From an uncultured Sulfolobales archaeon (GTDB lineage Archaea > Thermoproteota > Thermoprotei_A > Sulfolobales > NBVN01), in NCBI GenBank assembly GCA_937949785.1, contig CALEDH010000003.1, positions 16,527 through 80,526 on the forward strand: a DNA stretch of 64,000 nucleotides, given 5' to 3'. Position numbers and translations under genes: made by a program. Position 1 is the stretch's first letter, and every line of letters begins with the position of its first letter. Positions 1 through 8,795 of the stretch are shown piece by piece. The notes beneath the pieces are model-generated. The model did no database searches. It had not been told where the DNA came from and was given only the letters and a program-made list of their open reading frames with translations.

Positions 1-215
1 TAGTCGGATATTCGGGAAGATGACCAACCTTGTAGAGCTCTGAAGCTTTTCTCCCTAGCGTTTATTTCTGTAGGTAATGCCTATAAAACCTACTGAAGTA
101 ACTCCTAATGGTGGGGTAGAAATCTTCTCACAGTAAGAGAGGAAGCAAAGGTTAAAAGTTTATGTAGGGCTGAAATGGAAATAGTGGGTCTGATGTACTT
201 CTTAAGTTATTAATT
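1..215. other. left-edge stretch without a recognisable gene
   Basis: I see no convincing reading frame, RNA gene or repeat here. The archaemetzincin gene that follows is on minus and ends at 216, so this is its 3' flank. Confidence 0.4.
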
Positions 216-773
216 TTACTGGTTAATCATGAATTTCGGATTGACCTCATAACCTGACTTAATTAGTAGGTTATAACATGAATTACAATACTTAAGTTCC
301 TTTAAATCGGTGTCGTAAAGACTGTTGCTAAAAGTCATTACACACCTCCTATAACTACAGTGTTTAAGCCCTAATACATGACCTACTTCATGTAGGACCT
401 CTTTCTTAATTCTTAAAGCATATCTACTAACTCCTGAAGAGTTCTCCACATCCTTTAGCCTCTCTAAAAATACTAGAGCTACTCTGTTCTTAGGATCTGC
501 GATGCCGAAAATAAAGTTAAGACCTGAAACATATGCATCGACATCGGCCACCCCAACTAAAACCGAAGTTCTTATAGATCTTAGACTACTTAACCATTGA
601 AGAAGTTTTAACCCATCATATTGCCTCCTATACATATTTTTAAATTCTGATGGGATAGGTATTTGCGGTTGTACGATGACCTTAGCTTCGAAGACCTCCA
701 TTAACAGGCTCTTAACGTCCTTAACTAACTCATTAGACCGTAACTCAATGGGTATTACTTCAAAAGTTATCAA
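216..773 (-). CDS. amzA: archaemetzincin (zinc metalloprotease)
   Basis: A 185-residue protein of the archaemetzincin family, cytosolic zinc proteases of uncertain physiological substrate. The active-site signature lies near residues 128-139 (HEVGHVLGLKHC), giving three zinc-binding His and the catalytic Glu. It is followed by the family-specific Cys pattern CxxxxCVM and a downstream CNSC pair that usually binds a second zinc. Length fits the family. The start is TTG at 773, preceded by an AGG-type ribosome binding site; no ATG lies nearby in frame. The next gene upstream, also on minus, is an alcohol dehydrogenase 45 bases away, so co-transcription is possible but no functional link is evident. 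Family call is firm; in vivo role is unknown. Confidence 0.93.
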   Translation of the reverse strand: MITFEVIPIELRSNELVKDVKSLLMEVFEAKVIVQPQIPIPSEFKNMYRRQYDGLKLLQWLSSLRSIRTSVLVGVADVDAYVSGLNFIFGIADPKNRVALVFLERLKDVENSSGVSRYALRIKKEVLHEVGHVLGLKHCSYRRCVMTFSNSLYDTDLKELKYCNSCYNLLIKSGYEVNPKFMINQ

Positions 774-818
774 ACCTGCTTAACTCCTCTAAAGGATGAT
801 TTGAACGTTCTCTAAATT

Positions 819-1991
819 CTAAGCCATGTATTTTAAATTACCGTATACTTTAGACCTCCCGAGTAAGGCCTTATAAATTAGATTTTTAACTATGCTTTCA
901 TCAACTGGTGAGGGGTTATTCATTATATTCCTCTTATATCCCATCACATCGCGTGCGATAACATCTAGTTCTTCCTCCTTAAAACCTACTTCAGCGATGC
1001 TATCCGGTATTCCAACAGCGTCTATAAGTTTACATAAAGCTTTGATGAAGTCTTCAATAGATGATGTGCCAGTAACCCTCATAAGAATGTTTAGCTTCTC
1101 CTCATCTAAATATCTGAGATTGTATTCAAGTATGAAGGGCATTAATAAGGCGTTAGCCAATCCGTGGTGGACGTTATGATGTGTTGTTAAGTAGTAACCA
1201 GCACTATGTATTAACGTGGTACCAGCATCATTAATAGCCATACCTCCTAGAGTAGATGCTATATGTAACTTACCTTTAACTCCTTCATCACCTTCATAAG
1301 CCTTAGGTAGGTATTTGATTATGTAGTCTGTTGCTATTAGGGCTACACCATCTGATATTGGGGTCGATGCCTTCGACGTATATGCCTCAATAGCATGTGA
1401 TAATGCATCTAGAGATGTCCAAGCAAGTAACTTCTTAGGGATTTTCCTAAGGACTTCAGGGTCTAACATAGCTACCTTAGGTAGTACTGAAGGTCCTGCC
1501 ATGGTCATCTTCCTCTTAGTACTTAAGTCAGTTATTATAGCATACCTAGTGACCTCAGCACCTGTACCACATGTTGTGGGTATAGCTATGACGGGAATTG
1601 TCGGTCCCTCAACTACTTTAGGGAAGAAGTAATCGCTAGTCCTACCACCTAAGGACTTAAGAACTGATATGGCTTTACCAGCATCCATAGCGCTCCCACC
1701 ACCGAACGCTATTACCGTATCAACACCTTCCTCCTTAGCAATCTCAGCCCCTTTCTCACATGTCTCAATACTTGGGTTCTCCTCAACTTCATTAAATAAC
1801 ACATAATTAATACCTGATGAGCTTAACGACTTTAAGATGATGTCTGAATACCCGGTAATCTCAAGTAGGTTACCGGTAGTTACTAAAAGTGCTTTAGACC
1901 CCCCTAACTTCCTAACTTCCTCACCCACCTTACCTACCACACCATCCCCAAACACTATCTTAGTATGTAGATAGTGTGTAAACCCCGTCAT
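819..1991 (-). CDS. iron-containing alcohol dehydrogenase
   Basis: A 390-residue group III (iron-dependent) alcohol dehydrogenase, expected to interconvert an alcohol and aldehyde with NAD(P) in the cytosol. The N-terminal Rossmann-like half carries GGGSAMDAGKA near residue 98, the dinucleotide signature. The C-terminal helical half has the metal-binding pattern DALSHAIEAY followed by two His-rich segments (IHSAGYYLTTHHNVHHG). Length and order match the family. Substrate cannot be read from sequence. It sits 55 bases downstream of an FAH-family gene on the same strand. A second, only distantly similar Fe-ADH lies near 27-28 kb. Confidence 0.92.
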   Translation of the reverse strand: MTGFTHYLHTKIVFGDGVVGKVGEEVRKLGGSKALLVTTGNLLEITGYSDIILKSLSSSGINYVLFNEVEENPSIETCEKGAEIAKEEGVDTVIAFGGGSAMDAGKAISVLKSLGGRTSDYFFPKVVEGPTIPVIAIPTTCGTGAEVTRYAIITDLSTKRKMTMAGPSVLPKVAMLDPEVLRKIPKKLLAWTSLDALSHAIEAYTSKASTPISDGVALIATDYIIKYLPKAYEGDEGVKGKLHIASTLGGMAINDAGTTLIHSAGYYLTTHHNVHHGLANALLMPFILEYNLRYLDEEKLNILMRVTGTSSIEDFIKALCKLIDAVGIPDSIAEVGFKEEELDVIARDVMGYKRNIMNNPSPVDESIVKNLIYKALLGRSKVYGNLKYMA

Positions 1992-2046
1992 CTTAACTCA
2001 ACCACGAACCTATACTAATATACGGTTTAATAAATCGTCATTAAAC

Positions 2047-3027
2047 CTACTTAACGTAATTTATTAGTGTTCCTATACTCTCTACTTCTTCCTCAATCAC
2101 ATCTCCTGGCTGAAGCCCTTCAGACGGTCCTGCAGGAGGACTGCCGAAGGAGACTATATCTCCTGGTTCTAAGGTCATAATCTCACTTAGAAATTCTAAG
2201 ATCTCTTCAGGCTTGAAAGTCATATTACTTGTCTTAGATTCGCCTTCAATAACGCCGTTCCTCCTCCTAAGTATTCTGAGATTACCTATATCAATACCCT
2301 TCTCCTTTATCTCATCTACTGTAACTATCCACGGACCTGTAGGAGAGAACGTATCGAATGACTTAGATCTTTGCTGATATAGTACATGGCCTGGTTGGAT
2401 GATTTCAATATCATGTGCTGTTACATCTCCGAATAAAGTAAATCCGAAAACGTAGGTGAGTACCTCTTTCCTATCAACTCTTTTCATTCTCTTTCCAATA
2501 ACTGCAGCGAATTCGTACTCGTGGAATAGAATCCGTGATGACGTCCCAGACCACTTACTGCCTCTAGGTATTACGATATAGTCTTTATGTCCGATTAAGG
2601 TATTCGAAGGCTTTGAGAAGAATAATGGGACCTCCGGTTTCGCATACCCTAACATTACTCTATATTCTTCGTAGTTCAACCCGATCCCGATGATCTTCGA
2701 CGGATCTGGAATTGGCGGTAAGAACTTAACTTCATCTAATTTCCTAATTAAACCTAACATACGGAGTTCATCTATATTTGATGACGAGATCTTCTTTAAG
2801 GCCTTATCGATCAACGGCTTGAGGAACCGAATCCTCTCTACTATGTAGCCGCCTTTACATCTAAATGCTGATTTAACTAGGTCTTCAGCGTTTTCAGGCC
2901 TCAAATCGTTATCGAGAACGAGTTCATTAATCAGTAAGACCTCTAAATCTACTAATACCTCCTCAGATAAGACTAATCCGTAACGAGGACTTGAAGAACT
3001 ACCAATTAAGTATGACATGAACCTCAT
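2047..3027 (-). CDS. fumarylacetoacetate hydrolase (FAH) family protein
   Basis: A 326-residue protein whose C-terminal two-thirds is the FAH fold. The metal-binding acidic residues are visible in HEYEFA and in FGDVTAHDIE, and the family ending (EPGDIVSFGSP then LQPGDVIEEEVESIG) is intact. Members include acylpyruvate hydrolases, 2-oxopent-4-enoate hydratases and the archaeal 2-keto-3-deoxy-arabinonate dehydratase; the sequence alone does not separate these. The roughly 100-residue N-terminal extension with a fairly low-similarity fold resembles archaeal KdaD-type sugar-acid dehydratases, so a role in sugar-acid breakdown is possible (inference). The next gene on the same strand is an Fe-ADH. 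Confidence 0.88.
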   Translation of the reverse strand: MRFMSYLIGSSSSPRYGLVLSEEVLVDLEVLLINELVLDNDLRPENAEDLVKSAFRCKGGYIVERIRFLKPLIDKALKKISSSNIDELRMLGLIRKLDEVKFLPPIPDPSKIIGIGLNYEEYRVMLGYAKPEVPLFFSKPSNTLIGHKDYIVIPRGSKWSGTSSRILFHEYEFAAVIGKRMKRVDRKEVLTYVFGFTLFGDVTAHDIEIIQPGHVLYQQRSKSFDTFSPTGPWIVTVDEIKEKGIDIGNLRILRRRNGVIEGESKTSNMTFKPEEILEFLSEIMTLEPGDIVSFGSPPAGPSEGLQPGDVIEEEVESIGTLINYVK

Positions 3028-3252
3028 AGTTAAGGCCCTAGTAAATCTACGTTTAAAATAATAAATCTATTTCATTCGTCGGGACTGGGGGTATAGGTTA
3101 GATTTACTAACGCATTACGTCAATCTCTAAGTTAACACGGTGGTGTTTCAATCTCATGTTGATGTTAGTGTTTAGACGGTAGTCATAGCTCGTTTACCGG
3201 TTTAACAAAGTTAATGTTTTAAGTTGTATATTAAATATTTGAAGGTTAAGTC

Positions 3253-3960
3253 GTGATGGATGCTGAAATAATAAAGTTAGTTAACATTAGTAAGGTATAT
3301 GTAAGTGCTGGCGGTGTGAAGACATGGGCTCTTAGAAATATAAACCTATCTATATGTAGAGGTGATTTTATTTCGATCATGGGCCCTTCAGGACATGGTA
3401 AATCAACGTTACTATATATAATGGGGACTTTAGAGAAACCTACTTCAGGTAAGATATTCATAGATGGTGAGGATGTGATATTAATGAGTGATGAAGAATT
3501 ATCTAGATTGAGGAACAGGAAGATCGGATTCGTCTTCCAGCAATATAACTTGATTAATAGAATGACAGTTGAGGAGAACTTAGAGCTACCGGCAATCAAG
3601 TTAGGTTTACCCCGTAGTGAGCGGAAGAAATTAGTTGAGGAAGCCTTACTTAAAGCAGGTTGTGAACTGTCATGGCTGAAGAAAAGGCCTATCCATTTAA
3701 GTGGCGGTCAGCAGCAAAGGGTTGCAATTGCTAGGGCTTTAGTAACTAATCCTCAAATACTGCTCTGCGACGAACCTACAGGATCTTTAGATAGTAAATC
3801 AGCTGAAGTAGTACTCGATACCTTAAAGAAACTTAACACGTTAGGGCATACGGTAATATTAGTGACGCATGATAAAAACGTAGCGTCTATAGCTAGGAAG
3901 ATATTATTAATTAGGGATGGTATGATAGTAGATGAAAAACCAGTAACTCAATCCGGTTAA
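3253..3960 (+). CDS. ABC transporter ATP-binding protein, LolD/MacB type
   Basis: A 235-residue ABC ATPase. Walker A is GPSGHGKST near residue 44 (His where Ser is usual), the Q-loop is FVFQQYNL, the signature is LSGGQQQRVAIARAL, Walker B is LLCDEPTGSLD and the H-loop is LVTHD. The QQQR signature and GSLD ending are typical of the LolD/MacB/FtsE branch, which works with FtsX/MacB-type permeases. No such permease or any membrane gene is adjacent, so the partner must be encoded elsewhere or the gene is orphaned. Start could be GTG 3253 or ATG 3256. Confidence 0.93.
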   Translation: MMDAEIIKLVNISKVYVSAGGVKTWALRNINLSICRGDFISIMGPSGHGKSTLLYIMGTLEKPTSGKIFIDGEDVILMSDEELSRLRNRKIGFVFQQYNLINRMTVEENLELPAIKLGLPRSERKKLVEEALLKAGCELSWLKKRPIHLSGGQQQRVAIARALVTNPQILLCDEPTGSLDSKSAEVVLDTLKKLNTLGHTVILVTHDKNVASIARKILLIRDGMIVDEKPVTQSG

Positions 3961-4249
3961 ACTTATCAAAGTTGAATTGAACTTAAGGTGTATTACTGTT
4001 ATTAGGTAGGTGATGCTTGTCAATTACCGTTTCGCTCGGTCTTGAAGGACTTCATCGAGTTTTAGGGAATGTGAGTTGGGTTTCACTATAAGCTCATATC
4101 GAAGACGTCCTAGCTAGTAGCCTCAACGCAGAACCATCAATATGTAATTAAATGGTAGGAGGAGCTCAAGGCTAACTATTTAGGAAATACTGACAAACTC
4201 TACTACCTTACTACACCATGACTATCAAATTTATGGTGACTCTAAATAA
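3961..4249. other. intergenic stretch with a motif shared with 29.5 kb
   Basis: No gene recognised. Bases 4037-4055 (CTCGGTCTTGAAGGACTTC) recur with one mismatch at about 29534, again downstream of an ABC ATPase frame. The match is short and could be chance. Confidence 0.3.
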
Positions 4250-4540
4250 TTATTCAAGATTTTCCCCACCGCCTTCCTCTTCATGCATTAGATCGAGGAA
4301 GACCTCATAGTATTCTTCTTTCTCATGTTCGAACTCCTCCTTAGATCTTATTTTCCTACCTCCCTCACTCACTATAGACGTAGTCTTAACCTTCGCATCC
4401 TTCGTAGCGGATTTAGATACTCTATACCCTTCCTTAGCTTTTAATGGCTCCTCATAACCGCATTTAGGGCATTTTAAGAACTCTCTTGATGCCTCCTTCT
4501 TCGGAAGCATCAAAGTTCCACACTTAGGGCAGAACTTCAT
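4250..4540 (-). CDS. TFS/RpoM-like protein with only the N-terminal zinc ribbon and an acidic tail
   Basis: A 96-residue protein. Residues 4-27 form a four-Cys zinc ribbon (CPKCG ... CPKCGY) with the archaeal TFS/RPB9 N-terminal look. Full TFS, the transcript-cleavage factor of archaeal RNA polymerase, is about 110 residues with a second C-terminal ribbon carrying the acidic catalytic loop. Here that second ribbon is absent and residues 65-96 are Glu-rich. It could be a non-cleaving paralogue that docks on RNA polymerase by its N-domain, or a divergent RPB9-like protein. Start ATG at 4540. No operon partner. Confidence 0.7.
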   Translation of the reverse strand: MKFCPKCGTLMLPKKEASREFLKCPKCGYEEPLKAKEGYRVSKSATKDAKVKTTSIVSEGGRKIRSKEEFEHEKEEYYEVFLDLMHEEEGGGENLE

Positions 4541-5023
4541 CGATAGTCCACGTTTTAAAATTTTATCTTCGGGAGTTAATAAATATTAGCTTCTCTTACT
4601 ACCGGAAAATTTTAGGTAAGCTCAGCTTCTAGTGCCTAAATCATCACTACTTTAAATCATATGTAATACCACTCATCACTACTCCACTTTCTAAACCACT
4701 AACACTGGTTTTATTTCTTCAACACCTCCACAGCCATAGCTAGGAACCCTTAAACTCATAACCATTCCGACTTCATTTTCAAGTCTATGAATTCATAGCT
4801 TCAACAACTCGATGTCTTAAGCAATGCTCGGTATGTCGAGCGGTCTAGGGGTTGTGGGTTGATGAAGTGCCTTCGGAAAAGATGGATGTGGGACTTCATC
4901 CGTTCAGGCTGAAAGTCTCAATACGTGGTTTATCCCCCTTCCACTACTCATAAATAACTTGCTTCATGTAAACCTACCGATGTGTAAAAACTTACTGATC
5001 TCAGAGCTGATGTTTAGACTTCT
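4541..5023. other. intergenic stretch, no gene recognised
   Basis: About 480 bases without a supported reading frame. A GGATG/CATCC hairpin near 4880-4900 and a TGATGA ... CTGA spacing at about 4861-4914 loosely resemble a C/D-box guide RNA, but internal boxes are not convincing. Confidence 0.3.
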
Positions 5024-5239
5024 CTATCGGAATTTAATGTAATTCGTGAAGACTAGGTAGATCCTACTTAACCTTACATATTCGTAACACTCCGTAACTA
5101 TCTTAGTACCATCACTTAAAGTACCGACGAACTTAGATAGCCTAACGTTATTAGGATGCTCGCAATCAACAATCTCTAAACGCTGTATGAGACCGCTAAG
5201 TATTAGACCCTCCAGCTCAAGTAATGATAGCGATTTCAT
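5024..5239 (-). CDS. small hypothetical protein
   Basis: A 71-residue frame from an ATG at 5239, divergent from the pterin-related gene at 5328 with an 88-base A+T-rich gap that could hold promoters for both. Composition is protein-like (VGTLSDGTKIVTECYEYVRL suggests a small beta-sheet protein) but I recognise no family. It may be a real small gene; support is the open frame and plausible spacing only. Confidence 0.4.
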   Translation of the reverse strand: MKSLSLLELEGLILSGLIQRLEIVDCEHPNNVRLSKFVGTLSDGTKIVTECYEYVRLSRIYLVFTNYIKFR

Positions 5240-5327
5240 ATCACATCTTTCCGAATGAGAAGTTTAAGTTTCCAGCTTAAATAATTTTATCGTTTGATAA
5301 CTTCTTAATTGGTAGGGTGTTAAATCA

Positions 5328-6845
5328 GTGAGGATATTAGTAGTAACTAGTTCATCCGCTTATGAGTTGGCGAGAGAAGTAGTTAAGCATATTAAAGATC
5401 ATGAAGTAGTGATATATAGGTTGAATTACCCTATAGCGTCGTTAATGACTACATCATACATAGCTGAGGAACTCTCTGGGAAGATTAAAGATAGGTATGA
5501 CTACGTAATAATACCTGGGCTCACAATAGGTGATGCATCCGTTTTAAAGGATGTTGTTATAGCTGAAGTTATTAAAGGACCTAAATACTTAGGCGACCTC
5601 CCAGACGTCATAAAGTTTCTTGAGCTAGGAGTTAAGTTCTCCACCAGGTTAGCTGCAGATGAGGTGATTAAGGACTACCTAACAGTTAAGTATGGATTAA
5701 ATTTCAGAAACTTTGCTGGATTTAGGTATGGTTTTGAAATTGGAGGCGTTAAAGTACCGTTAAGGCCTCCTCCTATGAACATCTTCTACGAAGTCATGGT
5801 TAGAGAGGATGGTGATTACTTAAGGGTTCTAGAACGTATTAAGAAAGCATTAGGTCTAGGAGTTGACGCCGTGATCATTGGGTTACCAGTAGATTGTAGG
5901 GTTTCCATAAATACTTTAATGGATTTAATCCAGGAGATCAGGTCTAATCTACGTAAACCTGTTGGAATAGATGTTCAGACCTCCGATTTGATTAAGTACT
6001 TAAGGGTGGATCCCGACTTAGTAGTAAATGTAAGTTTAGATAACATTAATTTGCTACGTGATTATAAGGATAAGGCAATCGTACTAGTACCTACTACTAC
6101 AGCAGCTCCAGACACCTTAAGTGAGGTGCTTAAGAAGTCAGTCGAAGAGGTAGTTAAGGCAGGTTTCTCGAAAATAATCTTAGATGTGGTGTTAAGACCT
6201 CTCCAGTTAGGCTTTATAGAAAGCTTAGTAAGCTACTACTTCATATCTAAGGAGTTGAACTATCCTCTGATGATGGGTCTTTCAAATGTTTACGAATTAC
6301 TAGATGCTGATACACATTCCGTAATAGCTTTACTGACGTCTACCGCGATGGAGTTAGGTGTTAGCGTGCTTTTAATTACGGAGGAAAGTAGGAAGAGCGT
6401 AAACGCTGTTAATGAGGTAGTTAAAGCTCGTGAAATGGTTTATAGGGCTTATGCGAGGAAATCACCACCGATAGATGTAGGTGTTGACCTCCTAATTGTT
6501 AAGGAGAAGAGATATAGGGGTGTTAAAGTCCCTGAAACCCACGTCGATACGTATTCAGTACTACAGAGAGTGCCTCCAAAGATTGAAGACCTGTTTTACT
6601 TTAAAATATATGTAGATGAAGTACGTAAGAACGTCGTAGTTGATGTGTATAGTACTAAAGCTAAAGTATGTGTTAGGAGGTATGTGGGTTCAGACCCACT
6701 ATCGTTGTGCAGGGCGATTTCAGAGGATTTCCCAACGCTGTCCAAGGACCACTACTCGTATTTAGGTTATGAACTATGTAAGGCTGAGATGGCTTTAAGG
6801 CTAGGTAGGAGTTATCTCCAAGACTGCACGTTGTTTGACTGGTAA
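5328..6845 (+). CDS. dihydropteroate synthase-like protein (archaeal pterin-related)
   Basis: A 505-residue protein matching the archaeal family exemplified by MJ0107, annotated as dihydropteroate-synthase-related. The N-terminal 150 residues form a flavodoxin-like domain of unknown role (VVTSSSAYELAREV; YVIIPGL). The middle is a TIM barrel with DHPS-like strands (VDAVIIGLPVD, PVGIDVQTSDL, ILDVVLRPL), and the C-terminus continues past it for about 100 residues. Function is presumed in folate/methanopterin-type C1 carrier metabolism (family inference). Start GTG 5328 is preceded by GGTAGGGTG eight bases upstream. Confidence 0.85.
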   Translation: MRILVVTSSSAYELAREVVKHIKDHEVVIYRLNYPIASLMTTSYIAEELSGKIKDRYDYVIIPGLTIGDASVLKDVVIAEVIKGPKYLGDLPDVIKFLELGVKFSTRLAADEVIKDYLTVKYGLNFRNFAGFRYGFEIGGVKVPLRPPPMNIFYEVMVREDGDYLRVLERIKKALGLGVDAVIIGLPVDCRVSINTLMDLIQEIRSNLRKPVGIDVQTSDLIKYLRVDPDLVVNVSLDNINLLRDYKDKAIVLVPTTTAAPDTLSEVLKKSVEEVVKAGFSKIILDVVLRPLQLGFIESLVSYYFISKELNYPLMMGLSNVYELLDADTHSVIALLTSTAMELGVSVLLITEESRKSVNAVNEVVKAREMVYRAYARKSPPIDVGVDLLIVKEKRYRGVKVPETHVDTYSVLQRVPPKIEDLFYFKIYVDEVRKNVVVDVYSTKAKVCVRRYVGSDPLSLCRAISEDFPTLSKDHYSYLGYELCKAEMALRLGRSYLQDCTLFDW

Positions 6846-6922
6846 GGGTTTAGGACAATTAATCCTCTACTTTCTATTAAAAGATTTAAGCGCTAATTCT
6901 GTAAATAGAAGTAGGTGGTTTG

Positions 6923-7129
6923 ATGGCTATCACTAGTAGGGAGGTAGTAGTCCGTAAGATTATAGGGAGGAAGACTGTTAAGGATAAAACCTATACATAC
7001 ACTTACTACACATTACCTTTAAATCTATACATCCCTAAAAGTGTTGTAGATAAGTATGGTACTGAATTCATAGTTGAAAAAGACTTTGATAGGGGAGTAA
7101 TAACAATAAAGCCTAAGACTACTCGTTAA
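6923..7129 (+). CDS. small AbrB/SpoVT-like protein
   Basis: A 68-residue protein with a basic N-terminus and the segment NLYIPKSVVDKYGTEFIVEKDFDRGVITIKP, which has the swapped-hairpin AbrB pattern (strand, I-P-K/R, turn, strand). Such proteins are DNA-binding regulators or antitoxins; no toxin is next to it. Start chosen at ATG 6923, four bases after AGGTGG; TTG 6920 is the alternative. It is followed 25 bases later by an MGMT gene, and the two may be co-transcribed. Confidence 0.6.
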   Translation: MAITSREVVVRKIIGRKTVKDKTYTYTYYTLPLNLYIPKSVVDKYGTEFIVEKDFDRGVITIKPKTTR

Positions 7130-7154
7130 GATATGATTTTGAGCTGACAATTAG

Positions 7155-7523
7155 ATGATCGATATCATAGTAGTGTCTCCTCACGGTAGGGTGAGGAAGG
7201 CTGGGAACCCACGTGAGATTCTTAACGAAGCGATCGCAGCATTACTCCAGTTAATCCCCTTAGGGAGTGTTACCACCTATAACGTTCTTGCTAGGACGTT
7301 AGGCATCCATCCAAGGTATGTCGGGCTTTTGATTAAGGGAAATTCTAAACCAGTGGTAGTGCCCTGCCATAGAGTTGTTATGAGTGATGGAAGGTTAGGT
7401 GGCTATACGTTAAATAAGAGGGAAGCTGTAGAATTTAAGAAAAAGCTGTTGACGGTTGAAGGGGTGGAGATAAGGGGTAGTAGAGTTATTAAAGATTTTA
7501 TTATTAATAATCTAATTATTTAA
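7155..7523 (+). CDS. ogt: O6-methylguanine-DNA methyltransferase (short form)
   Basis: A 122-residue protein covering only the C-terminal DNA-binding and catalytic domain of MGMT. The suicide-cysteine motif PCHRVV is present near residues 73-78, so it should be an active alkyl acceptor rather than an ATL protein (which has Trp there). The helix-turn-helix segment precedes it (PLGSVTTYNVLARTLG), and the usual GGY loop follows. The N-terminal domain of Ogt/Ada is missing, as in several archaeal homologues. It lies four bases upstream of a radical SAM gene. Confidence 0.9.
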   Translation: MIDIIVVSPHGRVRKAGNPREILNEAIAALLQLIPLGSVTTYNVLARTLGIHPRYVGLLIKGNSKPVVVPCHRVVMSDGRLGGYTLNKREAVEFKKKLLTVEGVEIRGSRVIKDFIINNLII

Positions 7524-7527
7524 CGGT

Positions 7528-8664
7528 ATGTTCAACTTTAATTTAAGGTTACTGAGGCCTGACGCTACAAGTATGTGGGTTGATAGGGTTTTAGAGAGGC
7601 TTAAATGGTATTACAACGTAATGAATGGTTGGAAGCCAGCTAAGTTCTTAATATGCAAGAAGGTTGGCTTAGACGATGTAAAGTTAGGTGGGTATACGTT
7701 TGATGAGCTATTAAATCTACATAGAGAACTATCAGGTAAGTTCAGCAAATTATTTAACGAAGTTAAAAACGGAAAACTAACGCTACGAGAGTTTAACGGT
7801 TTAAGCAGCCCTAAAACTACCTATTTAGATGTTAAAGTAGAGTTGGTTAGGAATATTATGCGGAGTTGCTACCTATGTGAGCATCGCTGCGGTGTTAATA
7901 GGTATGAGTCTAGAGGTATTATGTGTAGGTTAGGTTTAGAGGTTTACGTAAGTAGTTACTTCCTACATATAGGTGAGGAAGCACCTCTAATACCTAGTGG
8001 GACTATATTCTACGGGAGCTGTAACTTTAGATGCGTATTCTGCCAAAACTATGAGATATCGCAGTTAAGGCCGTATGACGGAATTAAAGTAAATTCTAAG
8101 GAGCTTGCGTTAATTCAGAAGCACCTCCGTGAGGAAGGAGCTATTAACATAAACCACGTTGGGGGGGAGCCAACACCTAACCTACTAACAGTATTAGAGT
8201 CATTTAAATACCTTGACGTAAACGTTCCGCAGCTATGGAATAGTAACATGTACCTCACAACTCAGGCTCTGAATATAATATTAGACGTTATTGATATATG
8301 GCTACCTGATTTCAAATACGGTAATAATTCGTGCGCCTTAAGGCTATCTAAAGTTAATAACTACTTCGACATAGTAAGTAGGAATCACAGCATTATATAT
8401 CAAAACGGCGATCCGATAATCATAAGACACTTGGTAATGCCTAATCATGTAGAATGCTGCACTAAGCCGGTGCTAAGTTGGATATCTAATAACTGCCCAA
8501 ACGTGTTGGTTAACATCATGGATCAGTATAGACCTGAGTACTTAGTTCTAAGTAAGTCAAGCGAGTATTCAGACATAAGTAGGAGGCCAACATATGAGGA
8601 ATTAAGAAAGGCTTACAACTACGCAAAAGAGTTAAACATAGCTTACGAGGAAGTCAGTAGATAA
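7528..8664 (+). CDS. radical SAM protein, PFL-activase-like
   Basis: A 378-residue radical SAM enzyme. The 4Fe-4S/SAM cluster motif CNFRCVFCQNYEIS lies near residues 167-180, preceded by an accessory Cys pair (CYLCEHRCGVNR ... MCRLG) typical of the PflA-related COG1313 group. The GGEPTP loop that binds SAM follows. Substrate is unknown; COG1313 proteins are often annotated as pyruvate-formate-lyase-activating-like without proof. Its start is four bases after the MGMT stop, so translation is probably coupled. Confidence 0.88.
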   Translation: MFNFNLRLLRPDATSMWVDRVLERLKWYYNVMNGWKPAKFLICKKVGLDDVKLGGYTFDELLNLHRELSGKFSKLFNEVKNGKLTLREFNGLSSPKTTYLDVKVELVRNIMRSCYLCEHRCGVNRYESRGIMCRLGLEVYVSSYFLHIGEEAPLIPSGTIFYGSCNFRCVFCQNYEISQLRPYDGIKVNSKELALIQKHLREEGAININHVGGEPTPNLLTVLESFKYLDVNVPQLWNSNMYLTTQALNIILDVIDIWLPDFKYGNNSCALRLSKVNNYFDIVSRNHSIIYQNGDPIIIRHLVMPNHVECCTKPVLSWISNNCPNVLVNIMDQYRPEYLVLSKSSEYSDISRRPTYEELRKAYNYAKELNIAYEEVSR

Positions 8665-8670
8665 TTGACA

Positions 8671-8680
8671 ACTTTAAATT
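8671..8680 (+). promoter_or_regulatory. TATA-like box for tRNA-Leu
   Basis: ACTTTAAATT is centred about 32 bases upstream of the first tRNA base, close to the expected archaeal TATA distance. Inferred from position and composition only. Confidence 0.4.
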
Positions 8681-8707
8681 ACTTCGTACATATAAACATC
8701 ACGTAGT

Positions 8708-8795
8708 GCGGGGGTGCCCGAGCTAGGTCAAAGGGGACGGGTTCAGGCCCCGTTGGTGTAGGCCTGCGTGGGTTCGAATCCCACCCCCCGCACCA
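8708..8795 (+). tRNA. tRNA-Leu (CAG)
   Basis: A class II tRNA. Acceptor GCGGGGG pairs with CCCCCGC; the anticodon arm is ACGGG-TTCAGGC-CCCGT, giving anticodon CAG for leucine CUG. A long variable arm follows, then the T arm GTGGG-TTCGAAT-CCCAC. Discriminator A at 8792 and an encoded CCA (8793-8795). I see no intron. Confidence 0.95.

Noticed and set aside
892..1179. Open frame on plus opposite the first Fe-ADH.
   Set aside because: It is a shadow of the well-supported minus-strand gene; its translation is Ser-rich and unlike any protein family.
3246..3599. Open frame on minus opposite the ABC ATPase.
   Set aside because: Antisense shadow of a gene with all ABC motifs.
4861..4914. Possible C/D-box guide RNA (TTGATGA ... 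CTGA).
   Set aside because: Internal C' and D' boxes do not fit and the spacing between boxes is too long; I see no rRNA complement.
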